Positions 27,184 through 37,790 of a DNA stretch of 64,000 nt are shown piece after piece. The notes under the pieces were generated by a model. That model did no database searches, was not told the origin of the DNA, and saw only the letters and a list, made by a program, of their open reading frames with translations. The stretch lies in assembly GCA_034406715.1 (NCBI GenBank), contig CP137867.1, positions 124,001 through 188,000 of the forward strand, read 5' to 3'. Made by a program: the position numbers and the translations under genes. The first letter of the stretch is position 1; each line of letters opens with the position of its first letter. The stretch is from Rhodotorula mucilaginosa. Its lineage: Eukaryota; Basidiomycota; Microbotryomycetes; Sporidiobolales; Sporidiobolaceae.

Positions 27184-28509
27184 TCAGAAGACTACAAGCT
27201 TCATCTTGCCCTCCCGCAGCCGGTCCATGATCGGCTTCGAACCGAGGAGCTTGAACAGGTCCGCTCGCGCTTCGAGCAGGTCGACGAGGGACCGCTTTTT
27301 CGAATCGAGGTGTGACACGTCCAGGATCAGGTGGGAGAGGTGGGTCAGATGGAATGCCTCTGTCACGTGAAGAGGCAGAAAATTCAATGTCAGCGAGGGG
27401 ACAGCAAGGAAAGAGTCTCGAGGGGAGAAACGAACCGGTTTCGTTCAGGAGCTTTTCGATCCGGTTCGGAGTCCCGACTGCCAGTCCGACATGGGTCTTG
27501 CCGAGGTACTCGACGTGTTCAGAAAGTTTAAAGTGCTATTGGTGGAGCGGGGAATCAGTAATACTGCGCATAACTCGCGAGATGAAGAGAGTGCTCTCAC
27601 CTTGGCAAAGAGCTTGCCGACGTCGATCAGGCCGTCCTTGGTCTTCATTTTGAAGCTCTTGACATCTCTGCGGGAAGTGTCTCGTCAGCTCGAAACGAGG
27701 CCAATCTCGAAAGGTCACGCTCCGGGCGTACCGGCACAAGTCCGCCACTCGTAATGCTGCGCCGGCGATGACAATAATCCGAGGCGAACCGGTTGCTTTC
27801 GGCATCTTGGCAAGCGTGTTACATTGCGTGGGGAGTGCTGCAGAGATGTAGCGTCAGCCAACGAAGCTTCGTCCAAATAGGGGCAGGTCAGAGCCTACCT
27901 TGCTTCATGAAGGCGAGCAGAGAATCCCGTTCCGTCACTGACGAAGTGTCCAGGATCATGGATTCTGCGGCGGAACACATGTGTCAGTGGGCAGTCAGGA
28001 GCTCTGCAAGCTGGTGTGATGTAGTACTCACGCGAGATCCGTTGCTCATCCAGCTCGAGCGCACTGAGGTTCGGAAGCGCCGCTCGTTGCTTCTCCGCCA
28101 GTCGGTCCGCGAGCGCCTCGACCGGCAACAAGCCCATATCGTCATGCGTCTTGTCCTCGAGCCCAAGATCTGCCACTTTGGCCTTCTTGCGTTGGTTCGC
28201 CTTCTTGGCTGCGCGTTTGCTCGTCGGTGCGGCAGCTGTTGGTTCTTCATCGCCTGAATCCGAGGCGGCGCCTCGCTTTTTGGCCGTGCCTCCTCGCGGA
28301 GTTGCTTCGTCGCTCGACTCGTATGCCGCGCCCGCATCGTCTGAAAGGATCGCTGCTTCGCCAGCCCCGACTTGCTCTGTTTCCAGGTCGGAAGCGGATC
28401 CGGCAAACTCGTCGTCGAGGACAAAGTTGTCGTCGAGGTCGTCTCCGGTCGGCGTAACGTCTGCCGGGGCTGCGTGGCTCATCTTGGCCTTCTTGCTTGC
28501 TGGTGCCAT
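27184..28509 (-). CDS. CMS1: Cms1-like protein (90S pre-ribosome associated)
   Basis: Nucleolar protein family associated with early small-subunit ribosome assembly; resembles a degenerate DEAD-box helicase fold. ATG at 28509 (MAPASKKAKMSHAAP). The N-terminus is acidic with Lys-rich nuclear localisation runs (KRAAKKANQRKKAK), then DMGLLPVEALADRLAEKQRA. Downstream exons give SPRIIVIAGAALRVADLCRY, KLFAK, HFKLSEHVEYLGKTHVGLAV followed by GTPNRIEKLL, and finally LTHLILDVSHLDSKKRSLVD and MDRLREGKMKLVVF with the stop at 27184. The VGLAVGTPNRI block is the remnant helicase motif typical of Cms1/CMSS1. Five or six short introns. Convergent with mL60 (113 bases between stops) and divergent from the small membrane-protein gene. 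Confidence 0.88.
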
Positions 28510-28660
28510 CCTTCAAGTCGCTGCCCGTTGGTCTCTGTGGGTGCAATACGCTGAGCATCGCCAACCCGCAACTTCATCACGAGTTCCTGCTTCCGCGTGA
28601 GAGCGAGCCATTCGGGGAAAATTTTCCACCAGGCTTCAGAGGCAGCACTTATACACCTCG

Positions 28661-28887
28661 ATGACACAGCTGCCGGGCTGGATAGGACTCGTGCTGACCC
28701 TCGGTGTCACCTGCGCGCTCCTTGCCATCGCTCAGAGACTTGCTCGGCCGCTCGCTGCCATCGTGAGCCTCGTTCATCCTTCAGTCACTCAACTCGTCCT
28801 TGACCTATAACAACCTTTGCGCAGGGGAACGACGAGGGGTACGCCCTCTCCGCCAACCAGCATCTCAAGCGAAGGGGCAGCTTCTAG
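28661..28887 (+). CDS. 54-residue single-pass membrane protein, unidentified
   Basis: Two exons: 28661-28762 (34 codons, ends on a codon boundary) and 28825-28887, separated by a 62-base GTGAGC...GCGCAG intron. The protein starts MTQLPGWIGLVLTLGVTCAL, giving one hydrophobic helix at about residues 6-24, then a short basic stretch QRLARPLAAI, and ends in a polar tail GNDEGYALSANQHLKRRGSF. I do not recognise the family. Support comes from the phase-compatible, consensus intron of typical length, a clean ATG and a stop well placed before the next gene. Without splicing the frame closes at a TAA near 28808, giving a different tail. GPI1 begins 7 bases after the stop. By size and topology it could be a small organelle or ER subunit; that is speculation. 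Confidence 0.6.
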
Positions 28888-28894
28888 CGGCGGG

Positions 28895-31147
28895 ATGCCT
28901 CGGCGCAGAGTTCGAGGCGACGTCGCCGCCCCACCATCCTCGGACCGCTGGCACCTGTTGTTACCCGAAGGCTATCGCTTCGACAATGAGGGCAAAGCGT
29001 TCGAGTACGCGACGGCGACGGCTGGCTGCCGAACGGTTGTGATCCGAGGGAAGACCACCAACTTGCGTGCAGGCCACGACACCGACCAAGACCAAACGCA
29101 GGATAGGTCGGTCGCGGCACACCAGGACACATTGCACCTACACGTCAAACACGACTATCCGCAAACGACTCCAGAGCTGAGGACGACGCCTACCTCCAAT
29201 CGACCCGGTTCCGTCGTCTCTTACAGGACCGTCTTTTACCCGCCGCTCAAGCCGGCCGCTCTCTTCTCAGTATCCGCGCTGCTCGAGAACGGTGGCGCCG
29301 ACCTGAAGAACTGTCGAGACAGCGACAAAGAACGCTCGGAAATCTCGCCTTCCACGTTGCTTCAGGCCGCCATACTCGTAAGTATGGTCTTTCCACCCCC
29401 CGCGAACTCCCTACTGATGGCCTTGTGCGAGCTGACAGCTAGATGGTCAGCACTCTCTGTCGACGGTGGCGACCTTCAAGCATACCCGGCTGCTCCGATC
29501 GCGGATCCGCCCAATCCTGCAGCAATTCTTAGCCCTCCTGTCGTTCCGCCTCCTCGGGATCGGCTCACTGAGCGAGCTGACGTGCACGGGTGAGCCCTCT
29601 GAGTAGCAGGTCACAGACGAAGCGCCGCGCGCTTACATGACCGACACATCTCTGGATCCAGGCCGGCAACTGCACATGCGCACTCGACGATTTCTCGCCG
29701 TTTGTGACGGCGAAGAATGCTCGCCGGCAAAAGAGCAACTCTCGCGTGCGCGGCTCAATCTGCTCTGGATCTGCATGAACGACGTAATCATCGGCGTCGC
29801 GCTCGGGTCTCTTATTCGCGACAATCGAAGTTTGTTCCTGACGGTAACCGAGACCTTCGTGCGGGTGCGTTCAGACCGGAAGTCCGGGTCGAAGTGCGCG
29901 CATCGCTGACGGTTTGCTCCGCGTGGGCCAGACCTACGTGCTAGGTTATCTCCGCGATTTGTTGCAGTGGCTGAGTAGCTGGCCCATGGGCATCAAGCTC
30001 AATGACGAGGTCGCAGACGTGATCTGTCGAGCGTTTCTCGGATTGTCCAACCTGTGGGAACACGGTGCGCTGTCGCCCTGCCTCGTTTGACGTGCAGTGC
30101 GAAACGCTGACGACCTGAGCAGTCTGCTTGGAGCCGATGCTGGCGCATCTCCCGATCGCGTGCATCGGTTTGACCGGCATCCTCGGCGCTTCCACCCTCA
30201 TCGGCCTCGTCGCGGATCTCCTGTCTATCTTGACGCTGCCGTTCTTCGCCTGCTATGTCGTGGCCGCGTTCACTTTCCGACAAAGCTTCAGCATGCTCCA
30301 CGCACTCTTTGACGTCTTTCGAGGTGGGCAATCTTGCGCGCAGTCTCCTCCATGGCGAAGATCCACCTCGCTGAACCTTCCGCAACAGGCCGCAAGTTCA
30401 ACCCGCTGAGGAACCGCACGGAACCCGCAACGTACGAAGTGGACGAACTCTTACTCGGCACGATACTCTTCGTCATGCTTAGTGCTATCTTTCCGACAAT
30501 CATGGCGTTCTATTTCGCTTTTGCCTCTGTGAGTTCTCCTGCGACTTTTTTTCCGGCACCGGAACCCGCTTCGAGCTAATTGGGCGGGCCCAAATATTCG
30601 CGCACTGCAGTCTCGTCTTCTCATCCTGTCGTCTCAAGCGCTTTTGCTTACGGCCGTCGAAGCCCTGGACGCGTTCCCGCTTTTTCTTCTTCTCCTGCGG
30701 TTCAAGTCGCCGCAGCGACTGCCCGGTAAGTCCTTTCTTTGTCTACGCCAGATCTCCGCTGTGACCTGACACTGGTCGCTTCACAGGCCGCGCTGAGCTT
30801 GACCCGTGCGACGATCGCTCACACTGGCCGGGACCGCACTCGCACCTCCGCGTACGTCCTTCACGTCGCTCGTTCTCTAGTGCGCACAAGCTCATCTGAC
30901 GCAGACTTCTTGCCCTCCTCTCGCTCCCTTAGATCCGCGTCTTGCCGTATTCTGCCATCTTCGCGCCGCTGTAAGTCCGTTTTGGCATTTTCCCGTGCGT
31001 CCTGCACCTTTTCGAAGCTGACCATTCTGATCGCCGTCGGGCAGCACCCGCGTGTTTATCGAAGCCCTTTCACTCGAGATCGTACTTCGTACCGTTGCCT
31101 GTTTGTGGACCGGTGCGCAACGTCTCCACCGGACATCACGCGCCTGA
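28895..31147 (+). CDS. GPI1: GPI-GlcNAc transferase subunit Gpi1 / PIG-Q
   Basis: Subunit of the ER complex that makes GlcNAc-PI, the first step of GPI-anchor synthesis. First ATG in frame is at 28895 (MPRRRVRGDVAAPP). Exons join as: SYRTVFYPPLKPAALFSVSA; HSLSTVATFKHTRLLRSRIR; LNLLWICMNDVIIGVALGSL; TYVLGYLRDLLQWLSSWPMG with IKLNDEVADVICRAFLGLSN; a hydrophobic stretch containing ACIGLTGILGASTLIGLVAD; and FRQSFSMLHALFDVFRG. The family signature FNPLRNRTEPATYEVDELLL leads into LGTILFVMLSAIFPTIMAFY. The final exons add LPYSAIFAPL and LSLEIVLRTVACLWTGAQRL, with TGA at 31145-31147. About eight introns; exon edges near 30,870-31,040 are the least certain. Multiple transmembrane segments match PIG-Q. 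Confidence 0.9.
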
Positions 31148-31442
31148 AAATCTCACCGGATAAATCTCCTGCAGGACGACTCATCTGGTTACGGAGGCCG
31201 TCGAGATCCACCTGAGGTACAGCTCTTCCTCTATGGACGATGGGCAAGCTCAGCTTCGGGGTTTTCCGAGCGTAAGGCTCGGCGATTTCGGCCTCTCAAT
31301 TTGCACGCGTTGCGACGCGTCTTCAATCCCATCTTCTCCTGCTTTCTCTCTTCCTCTCGCTTCCTTCCTCCCCGCTCTCGGAGTTTGCTCTTAGAAGGAT
31401 CGGACAGCGACCTCGAGAAGGGCGCTCCCGGAATAACGCGCC
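31148..31442. other. Intergenic, GPI1 3' region and leader of the secreted-protein gene
   Basis: About 295 bases. A pyrimidine-rich run (TTCTCCTGCTTTCTCTCTTCC) lies 110-90 bases before the next ATG, a common leader feature here. No other element recognised. Confidence 0.4.
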
Positions 31443-32217
31443 ATGGCCGGTCTCTCCCGTTCCGTCTCGCTTCTCGTCCTTTGCTTGTTGGCGATCCTTT
31501 CGGTCACGGTTGGCGTCGCCGCCGAGCAGGCACGGGATGTCGCTAAGACGCTTCCTCCAGGTGTGTTGGCTCGGACCGTCGTGAACTATGCCACCTCGAG
31601 GACGGGTGCTGACCTTATGATTTGCTGGATGCACAGTCGCCGGGAGCGGAATCGACCACTCGCTCGAAGCGCGATCAGGCTCGCCTGCCGAGTCCTACCA
31701 TCATCGTTCTCGGCCATCGCGCTACGAAGGGACCGCCTCGGCCGCGACTCTGCTGCGAAATGCGCAGCTGAAGGCCGCCGCCGTCGACGCGGGCCGGTCC
31801 ACCAAGATGAAGAATGTTGCCTTCCGAGCGGCTGCCATCAAGGCGGCGATTGCCAACAACTACGCCAAGCGCTCCCACGGCAACGGCAAGATGCATGTAA
31901 AGAGGCCCCTGGCGGGCCATGGCCATATCGCACCACGCGGCAAGACGAACGAGGAGGGCGCCGAAGCGGACCTGGACGTGAGGGCCGTCGAACGCGCACG
32001 CCGGAATGTATCGAGCCGGCCTTCGCGACCACAGGATCATCAATCACGACCCCGTTCTCCTCAGCATATGGTTGACAAAGCAGCGGTCGCGAAGGACGCC
32101 GCTCGGCAAGGGAAGGACCGGTTCCGCCCGCGCGAGATCGCGAAGCCTACGGAGCAGGACGGTGCCCGGAGCAAGATGGCGAGGATGGAGGTGCGGAGGG
32201 CTACCCTGCCCAAGTGA
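31443..32217 (+). CDS. Small secreted basic protein, unidentified
   Basis: ATG at 31443 opens a clear signal peptide: MAGLSRSVSLLVLCLLAILS followed by VTVGVAAEQA, with likely cleavage after an Ala near residue 27. One intron (GTGTGTTGG...GCACAG, about 75 bases) joins TLPPG to VAGSGIDHSLEARSGSPAES. The mature chain is hydrophilic, rich in Ala, Arg, Lys and His (SYHHRSRPSRYEG, MKNVAFRAAAIKAAIANNYA, KRSHGNGKMHVKRP) and ends RRATLPK at 32217. No Cys-rich effector pattern, no catalytic motif and no GPI signal is visible. Total about 230 residues. The family is not recognised; a cell-wall or extracellular role is only suggested by the signal peptide. Confidence 0.65.
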
Positions 32218-32599
32218 AACACATAGACTAGATACTCGAGCTCGGCGCGCTGGACGCGTTGTAGTGACCCCCGTTTTGCCCCCGTTGTTGTCGCATTCCT
32301 GTAATTCTCAACAGACGCCTGATGAAATGGGCCCCGGGGGTGTTGTCTATATTCCATGCCTGCGTGCGAATGCGTCATTTGCTCGTGAATGACCGTTCGA
32401 GAGCGCCGCGTGTTTGTCTCTCTCAGCCCTTGCAGCTTCTCACCCTCTCTTCGTACGCTGTCGACTCGTAACATCGCACAGGGCCGGACGGTCGCGAACG
32501 CATACGCACTTGCAAAGGCGACGCTACCCGTGCCTGTAGACGCACCGCGCGGGCTCACTCGACACCCTTCATCGCTGCCACTCTCGATCGCTCAACACG
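32218..32599. other. Intergenic between two rightward genes
   Basis: About 380 bases, holding the secreted-protein 3' region and the leader of the HeH-domain gene. Nothing further recognised. Confidence 0.4.
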
Positions 32600-35500
32600 A
32601 TGACGACTCCGCCGTCGTACCTCCTGCACGACTTTGATCCGCGGGCAGTCAAGGTGGCAGACTTGCGAGGGATCTTGCTCGCGCACGACGTATGTCCTCG
32701 CCGGTTTCCGCGGCTGCCAGGTGCGACGGTGCCGGACTCTGATCTCCCTCGTTTCCGAGCAACAGGTTCCGTACGCTTCGAACGCCAAAAAGTCCGACTT
32801 GGTCGCCGCATTCGAGAAGAGCATCAGACCTCAGGCTGCCGTCAGTCTGACCTCTTCATCTCTCGTCGAGCGCCTCGGGCGTCCCCAAAGCTGACCTCCC
32901 AGTTTCTTGTGCAGCGCCTGCTTGCAGACCTGCAGGCCGTGCGCGCATCTGACCACGGTGTGCTTGATGGAGAGAGTCAAGGTAGCTCATTGAGGGAGCT
33001 CGACACCGACTACGAACGCGATGGCGACCTGGAAGCAGACGAAGACCAGGCCCGCTCGCGCAAGAAAACCAAGTCTCGCGCCGCCAAGTCCGACGCCAGG
33101 GCCGCCAAAGGAGACAAAAGCAAGGGCAAAGGAAAGGGTAAGGGGAAGGGGAAGGTGGTGGAACAGGACGACACGACCGCGACGGACGAAGACAGTGCAG
33201 ACGCAGCCGCGGCCCCGCCTCCGAAGAAACGCTCTCGTAAGGCAGCCCGTCCGGACCCAGTCGACGCGATGGAGGTTGACGAGCCGGTCGATCTCGCCTA
33301 CGAGGAGCCGGTCGAGTATGAGGCGCCCCTGCGCGACGAGTACGACACAGAAGACGACGAAGCACCGCGTGTCTCTTCCCCGAAGAAACGCAAGGTATGC
33401 AGTCCACGTTGTCGACCGGCTGCGATTGTAACAAAGTCTGAGACGGCGTATCTTTCTCTGCAGGCTACAGAAGGCGGCCCAGCCACGCCGCGCCTCAGCG
33501 AGATCACGGCAGCCGCGCGGAAGGGACGCGTCTCTGTGGGAGCCGGAGGCGGGGATGGCAACTTCAGCGACTACAACCCGTTCCAATCCGGCGGCGAGGA
33601 CACGCCTATGCGTGACACCAAGCGACGCAAGGTGAGGAATTTGAGCAGGTTATGATTTTGACGGACCGCTGACGTGTATGATCGGACAGTCCTCGCTGGG
33701 ACCGGCGCGCCAGCGCGACGACCTTGAGCAAGAGCATCGTCTCGCTTCTCGTAAGAGCATGCCGGCTTTGGCCGCCCACCCGCCTGCCGACAGACGCTCT
33801 TCCTCCCCCAAGAAGCGCGGCTCGCCAGCCAAGAACCGTCAAAACGATTACGCAGCAGAGGTCCCTGCTCGCCCTCAAGAAGCTCGCGAAGTTGAAGAGA
33901 CGTCGCCGGCATACGAGGAAGAGATCGAGGCCGGGCCAGAGCCAGAAATAGAACCAGAGCGCCCGCAGCCCGCTTCGCCTCCGAAGGCGTCTCCAAGCTC
34001 GGCCAAGCGCAAGTCCCTCGCAGGCAGGGCGTCTCTCGGCAACGGCACTCCGGTCGGAGTGCAGTACATGGTGCCGACCACGAAAGTCAAGACGACGCCG
34101 CCGCAGTTTGCGGAGCTGTTGAAGCAACGCGAGGCTGCGTCTGCTGGTCGCGTTGTCGGTCCTGCCCCACGCGGACGCAGGTCGAGCAGCCCCGTCGAAG
34201 TCCGCGGGCGCCGCTTCGAAGGAAGGAGCTCGCTATCGCCAGAGGGAGTCGCCAACCAGCGTGCGATCGTGGTGATGCCGGACGCGCGTCCAGGCTTCGA
34301 CTGGGCCGGTTGGAGCCGACTCGCGCGTTGGATCCTGCTCGGCCTGACGATCGCTTACGTCCTCTGGTGGAGGGAGGAAAAGCTCGCCGCCGGCTTTTGC
34401 GACACGGGTTCCCGTTCGAACCCTCTCGTCGCGAGTCGACGCACCTCCCTCGCCGCGGCCGGATTGCCCGAACTGCCGCCCTCTGTCCTCCGTGCCGCCG
34501 ACCGCCTGCATCTCCGACCGACCTGCACTCCTTGCCCTCAGCACGGGCACTGCAGGGACGGCAACTTTGTCGGCTGCACCCTCGATTACGTTCCTCGGCA
34601 GTCTCCGCTTCGTCTCGGAGGGCTCTTGCCGATTCCGCCGAAATGCGTGCCGGACACGGAGAAGCTCATGATGGTCGCGATGCAGGCGAGCAAAGCTTCG
34701 CGTTTGCTTCGTCAGCGCCGCGGCGAGGTGGTGTGCAAAGGCATGGAGCGGATGCGCCGCAAGGAACGCAACGAGGAGGCGTGGGTGTTTGGTCTCCAAG
34801 CGGAGGCGCTCTTGACTGCTCTCAGGAGCGAGAACGAGCGTGCTGGTCGGCCCTTCGACGAGGACGTCCTCGAGGAGGTGAACAGGCTCGCCTTGCGGGA
34901 TCTCGAATCGCACGGCGAGGTCAAAGTTTGGCGCAACGGGTGCGTTGGTCTCCTTTGTCCACTCGTGTGTTGACGCAGTTCCTGACTATCTCCTTCTGCC
35001 GACAGCGACGAGTATTGGTTCGCGACCGAGACTGCCGAAATGCCGATGTCGTGCCGCCTTCGACTTGCTGCTATTCGGGCTCTGAAACGCCACAAAGCGG
35101 GTCTCTCCAGTAGGTCTCCACGGCTTCTCCATACGTTTTCTCCCGTGCGACGCTAAATGGGGATCTGTATGTACCACAGCGATTCTCGCGCTCGCCGCCG
35201 CCCTCGTCTGGGCTCGGTACAAGCTGCGTACCCGCCGCTCGGACGCCGAACTCGTACGCCACCTCGTCCAAGTCGCGCTCCGACAGTTGCAACAGCAGGT
35301 ACGGGGATCTATTCGCATGCCTGTCTTCTTGAGACTAACTCTTTTCGGTTTCTCCCACAGGAACGCTCGCATTACGCCGATCCGGTCCACGTCCCGTTCC
35401 CGCACGTTGTGCCTTCGCACATGCGTGACCTCATCCTGCAGGACGAGCACTCGCCTCGTCGGCGCGCCGAGCTGTGGAAACGGGTCGAGAAGATCGTGGA

Positions 35501-35687
35501 AGGAAACGCCAACGTCCGCGTCGCCGACGTCGAGCAGTACGGCGAGGAGATGCGCGGTTGGCTCTGGACCGGGCCGTCCGGACGAATCGAGGCCGGCCAG
35601 GTTACCAGCGAGTCGCCGGGGAAACCTCAAATGGTCGAAGGCGCGAAGGTCTATCCGTCCTTGATGCAGTCTCCTGCGCAAGGATGA
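32600..35687 (+). CDS. HeH/LEM-type inner nuclear membrane protein (Src1/Heh, MSC domain)
   Basis: Anchors chromatin and nuclear pores at the inner nuclear membrane. The HeH (LEM-like) domain is at the N-terminus: LLHDFDPRAVKVADLRGILL joins, over a GTATGT...CAACAG intron, VPYASNAKKSDLVAAFEKSI. A long acidic and Lys-rich linker with nuclear-localisation runs (KAKERV-type Lys/Gly blocks, PPPKKRSRKAARPD) follows. The first membrane helix is WILLGLTIAYVLWW near 34,335-34,380. The Man1-Src1 C-terminal domain has Cys-rich LRPTCTPCPQHGHCRDGNFV and the charged ERMRRKERNEEAWVFGLQ. A second helix is TLALAAALVWARY, then SHYADPVHVPFPHVVPSHMR. The stop is at 35687. About six introns. Two helices, the lumenal Cys cluster and the winged-helix-like end are characteristic. 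Confidence 0.88.
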
Positions 35688-35807
35688 GGCGCGGAAGGAG
35701 GTGCTTTCCGGCTTGACTCGGGTGTCGACTTGAGGAGGCTTTGTTTTTCTTTGTCTGAGAACGCAATGCTGTTACAAAAGGAATGGAATGCCTCGTTTCC
35801 CGCGCGA

Positions 35808-36403
35808 TTACTGTGACCGCCGCTGTCCGCCCGTCGAATCTGGTCCGTCCTCATACGGGTCGCGATAAGCCTGCCGAGGTTTGTCGTCGAAGAAGGCATC
35901 CTGCGAGACGCCGTCGTGTGCGTAGAGTGGAGGCTCTTGTCCGAACGTCGGCGAATCGAGCTGGACGGCCGACGCGTCGTACCTTCCTTCGTAGTGCGGC
36001 ATCTCGAACGCCTCGTCCGCCGCGGTCCATTCGTCGTCGCCCGGCCGTTGCTCGTATCCGGCGACAGACGCCGCGCCTTCGCGTGCCGCGGCCTGTCGCT
36101 TGATTTGCCGCCACCGGAGGAAGAGGAGACAGGCGATCACGATCAGGATAAAGATGCCGGTGCCGACAAAGACGCCGACGAATCCCCCGTATGAGCCTGC
36201 GACGGTCGGGTAGGTCGACTTGGGCGGCTCATTCGCATACGAAGTTTCCGAGCTGTCCGTCGCGGGTCCTGGTCAGCCTCACATGCGGACGATGACGGAG
36301 ACTCGGTTATTTACAGGATGCGGCGGAGGAGGACGTACGGGTTCATGCCAGCATCTCCGCCTGCGACGCCACCGCGAGGTTGCAAGTCGACCATTCTGTC
36401 CAT
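35808..36403 (-). CDS. Small single-pass membrane protein, unidentified
   Basis: Read leftwards. Proposed start at 36403 (MDRMVDLQPRGGVAGG); a GTACGT donor after AAC CC and a GGACAG acceptor join it in frame to SETSYANEPPKSTYPTVAGS. A strong hydrophobic helix follows (GVFVGTGIFILIVIACLLFL), then a basic stop-transfer RWRQIKRQAAAREG and an acidic, Tyr/Asp/Pro-rich tail ending DSTGGQRRSQ. About 155 residues. The Gly-rich region before the helix and charged cytoplasmic tail resemble fungal type-I surface or sensor-like proteins, but no family is recognised. The helix-bearing exon is secure; exon 1 and its start are uncertain, since other frames are also open there. Confidence 0.5.
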
Positions 36404-36550
36404 AGTCGATCGGCCTCGTACGCGGAAAGGGCGATGGGCAGGGCGTGAGCGCGAGAAGAAGCCGGACCCCGACGAACCGACGCAGCTGGAGTCCCTTTGC
36501 ACTCGACAACCACCACGCCTGGCACTGATATAGCTAGCAGCTTCAGAGGC

Positions 36551-36557
36551 TATAAAA
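36551..36557 (+). promoter_or_regulatory. TATA box (TATAAAA) of the COQ11-like gene
   Basis: A perfect TATAAAA lies 48 bases upstream of the ATG at 36605, in the 201-base divergent gap. It is one of very few consensus TATA boxes placed in front of a gene in this GC-rich block. Confidence 0.55.
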
Positions 36558-36604
36558 CAAGTCCACCCAAGCCTCGTCAAGCATACAAGTCCGCGCATCG
36601 GGAC

Positions 36605-37756
36605 ATGAAGATCGGCATCTTTGGCGGGAATGGCTTCGTAGGCTCGGCCATCGCCCGCAAGGCAGTCGCCAGGGGATGGAACGTTGTCAGCTTCAGCCGG
36701 AGTGGAACCCCCTTCGCGACTCCGGCAGGACATACGCCTGCGTGGGCCGAGGAGGTACGCCGCTTCCTCTCGACTCCCTTACCCTCGTCTCGGCCGTTGC
36801 TGACCGCCGCATATTACCTTGTTTGCCAAAGGTGGAATGGAAAAGAGCTTCCGTCTTCGACCCGCGGACGTACGAGGCAGACTTGGCATCCTGCGACGCG
36901 CTCGTCTCGACTCTGGGGATTCTCCTCGAAACCGACTACAAGGTGCAGGGGCAGGCTCGGCCCCTTTCGGTTCTGCGAGCGATAGCAGAAAATGCTACAG
37001 GCTCGCGGGGGAACCCCTTGGCGCGACAGACCGATCGATCGTACGAGCGGATCAATCGAGACTCGGGTCGGTGGTGGCTTTTTCCGCCTCGCACAAAACG
37101 GAAACGTGAGTTGCTGACTGTACCACGCCAACAGCCCTCACGCTATACGACACGTTCCACGCTTCGCGGTCTGGCGCGAGGGCAGAAGCATCGCCCTTCG
37201 TATACATCTCGGCCGAAGACATTTTCCGACCATTCGTCCCGCAGCGGTACATCTCGACGAAGCGAGCCGCCGAGGCGGAGATCTGGAAACGGAGCAACGC
37301 GGACCCTTCAAGAAGGTCTATCAGGCCCATTCTGATGCGTCCAAGTGAGCCTCTTTGTGCATCCACATCTCCGTGTCAACAGGTCGTGGTGGCTGATTGT
37401 GCCACATTCTCCACGAGACAGGCCTCATGTACCATCCCCATCTCGCTCCTTCGTCCACTCTGCCAGCAACACTCCTCGAGGCTACGTCCACCCTGCACAA
37501 CCTGGTGCCAAAGTCATTACACATGCTGCCTTCGACCCATGCCGATCGAGTGCCTTCCGAAACGGTCCCGCCTGCTTACCAATCTCTCGCGGCCCTGATG
37601 TCGGTGCCGCCGATCCACGTGGACGCGGTGGGAGCGGCCGCTTGTCAAGCGATCGATTCGCCATCCGTCGATGGCGTCGTCGATGTAGCGAGGATGCGTC
37701 TCATGCTCGGATTCGATCGAACAGACTCGCGGACCGCGTCGGAAGGACCCCTGTAG
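36605..37756 (+). CDS. COQ11: COQ11-like NAD(P)-binding mitochondrial protein
   Basis: Short-chain dehydrogenase-like protein of the NDUFA9/Coq11 type, linked in yeast to coenzyme Q synthesis. ATG at 36605 opens directly into a Rossmann fold: MKIGIFGGNGFVGSAIARKA with the GGNGFVG dinucleotide loop, then GWNVVSFSRSGTPF. Further exons give VEWKRASVFDPRTYEADLAS, CDALVSTLGILLETDYKVQG, then YISAEDIFRPFVPQRYISTK with KRAAEAEIWKRSNAD, and a last exon with LMYHPHLAPSSTLPATLLEA and VPPIHVDAVGAAACQAID, ending TASEGPL at 37756. About five introns. The order (GGNGF loop, ST-x-G region, YI-S-K block, PPIHVD near the C-terminus) fits Coq11/YLR290C. The Tyr-x3-Lys catalytic pair of active dehydrogenases is not convincingly present. 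Convergent with CSM3, 34 bases between stops. Confidence 0.82.
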
Positions 37757-37790
37757 ACCCATATGCACATAAATTCGCATCTAGTGACAT

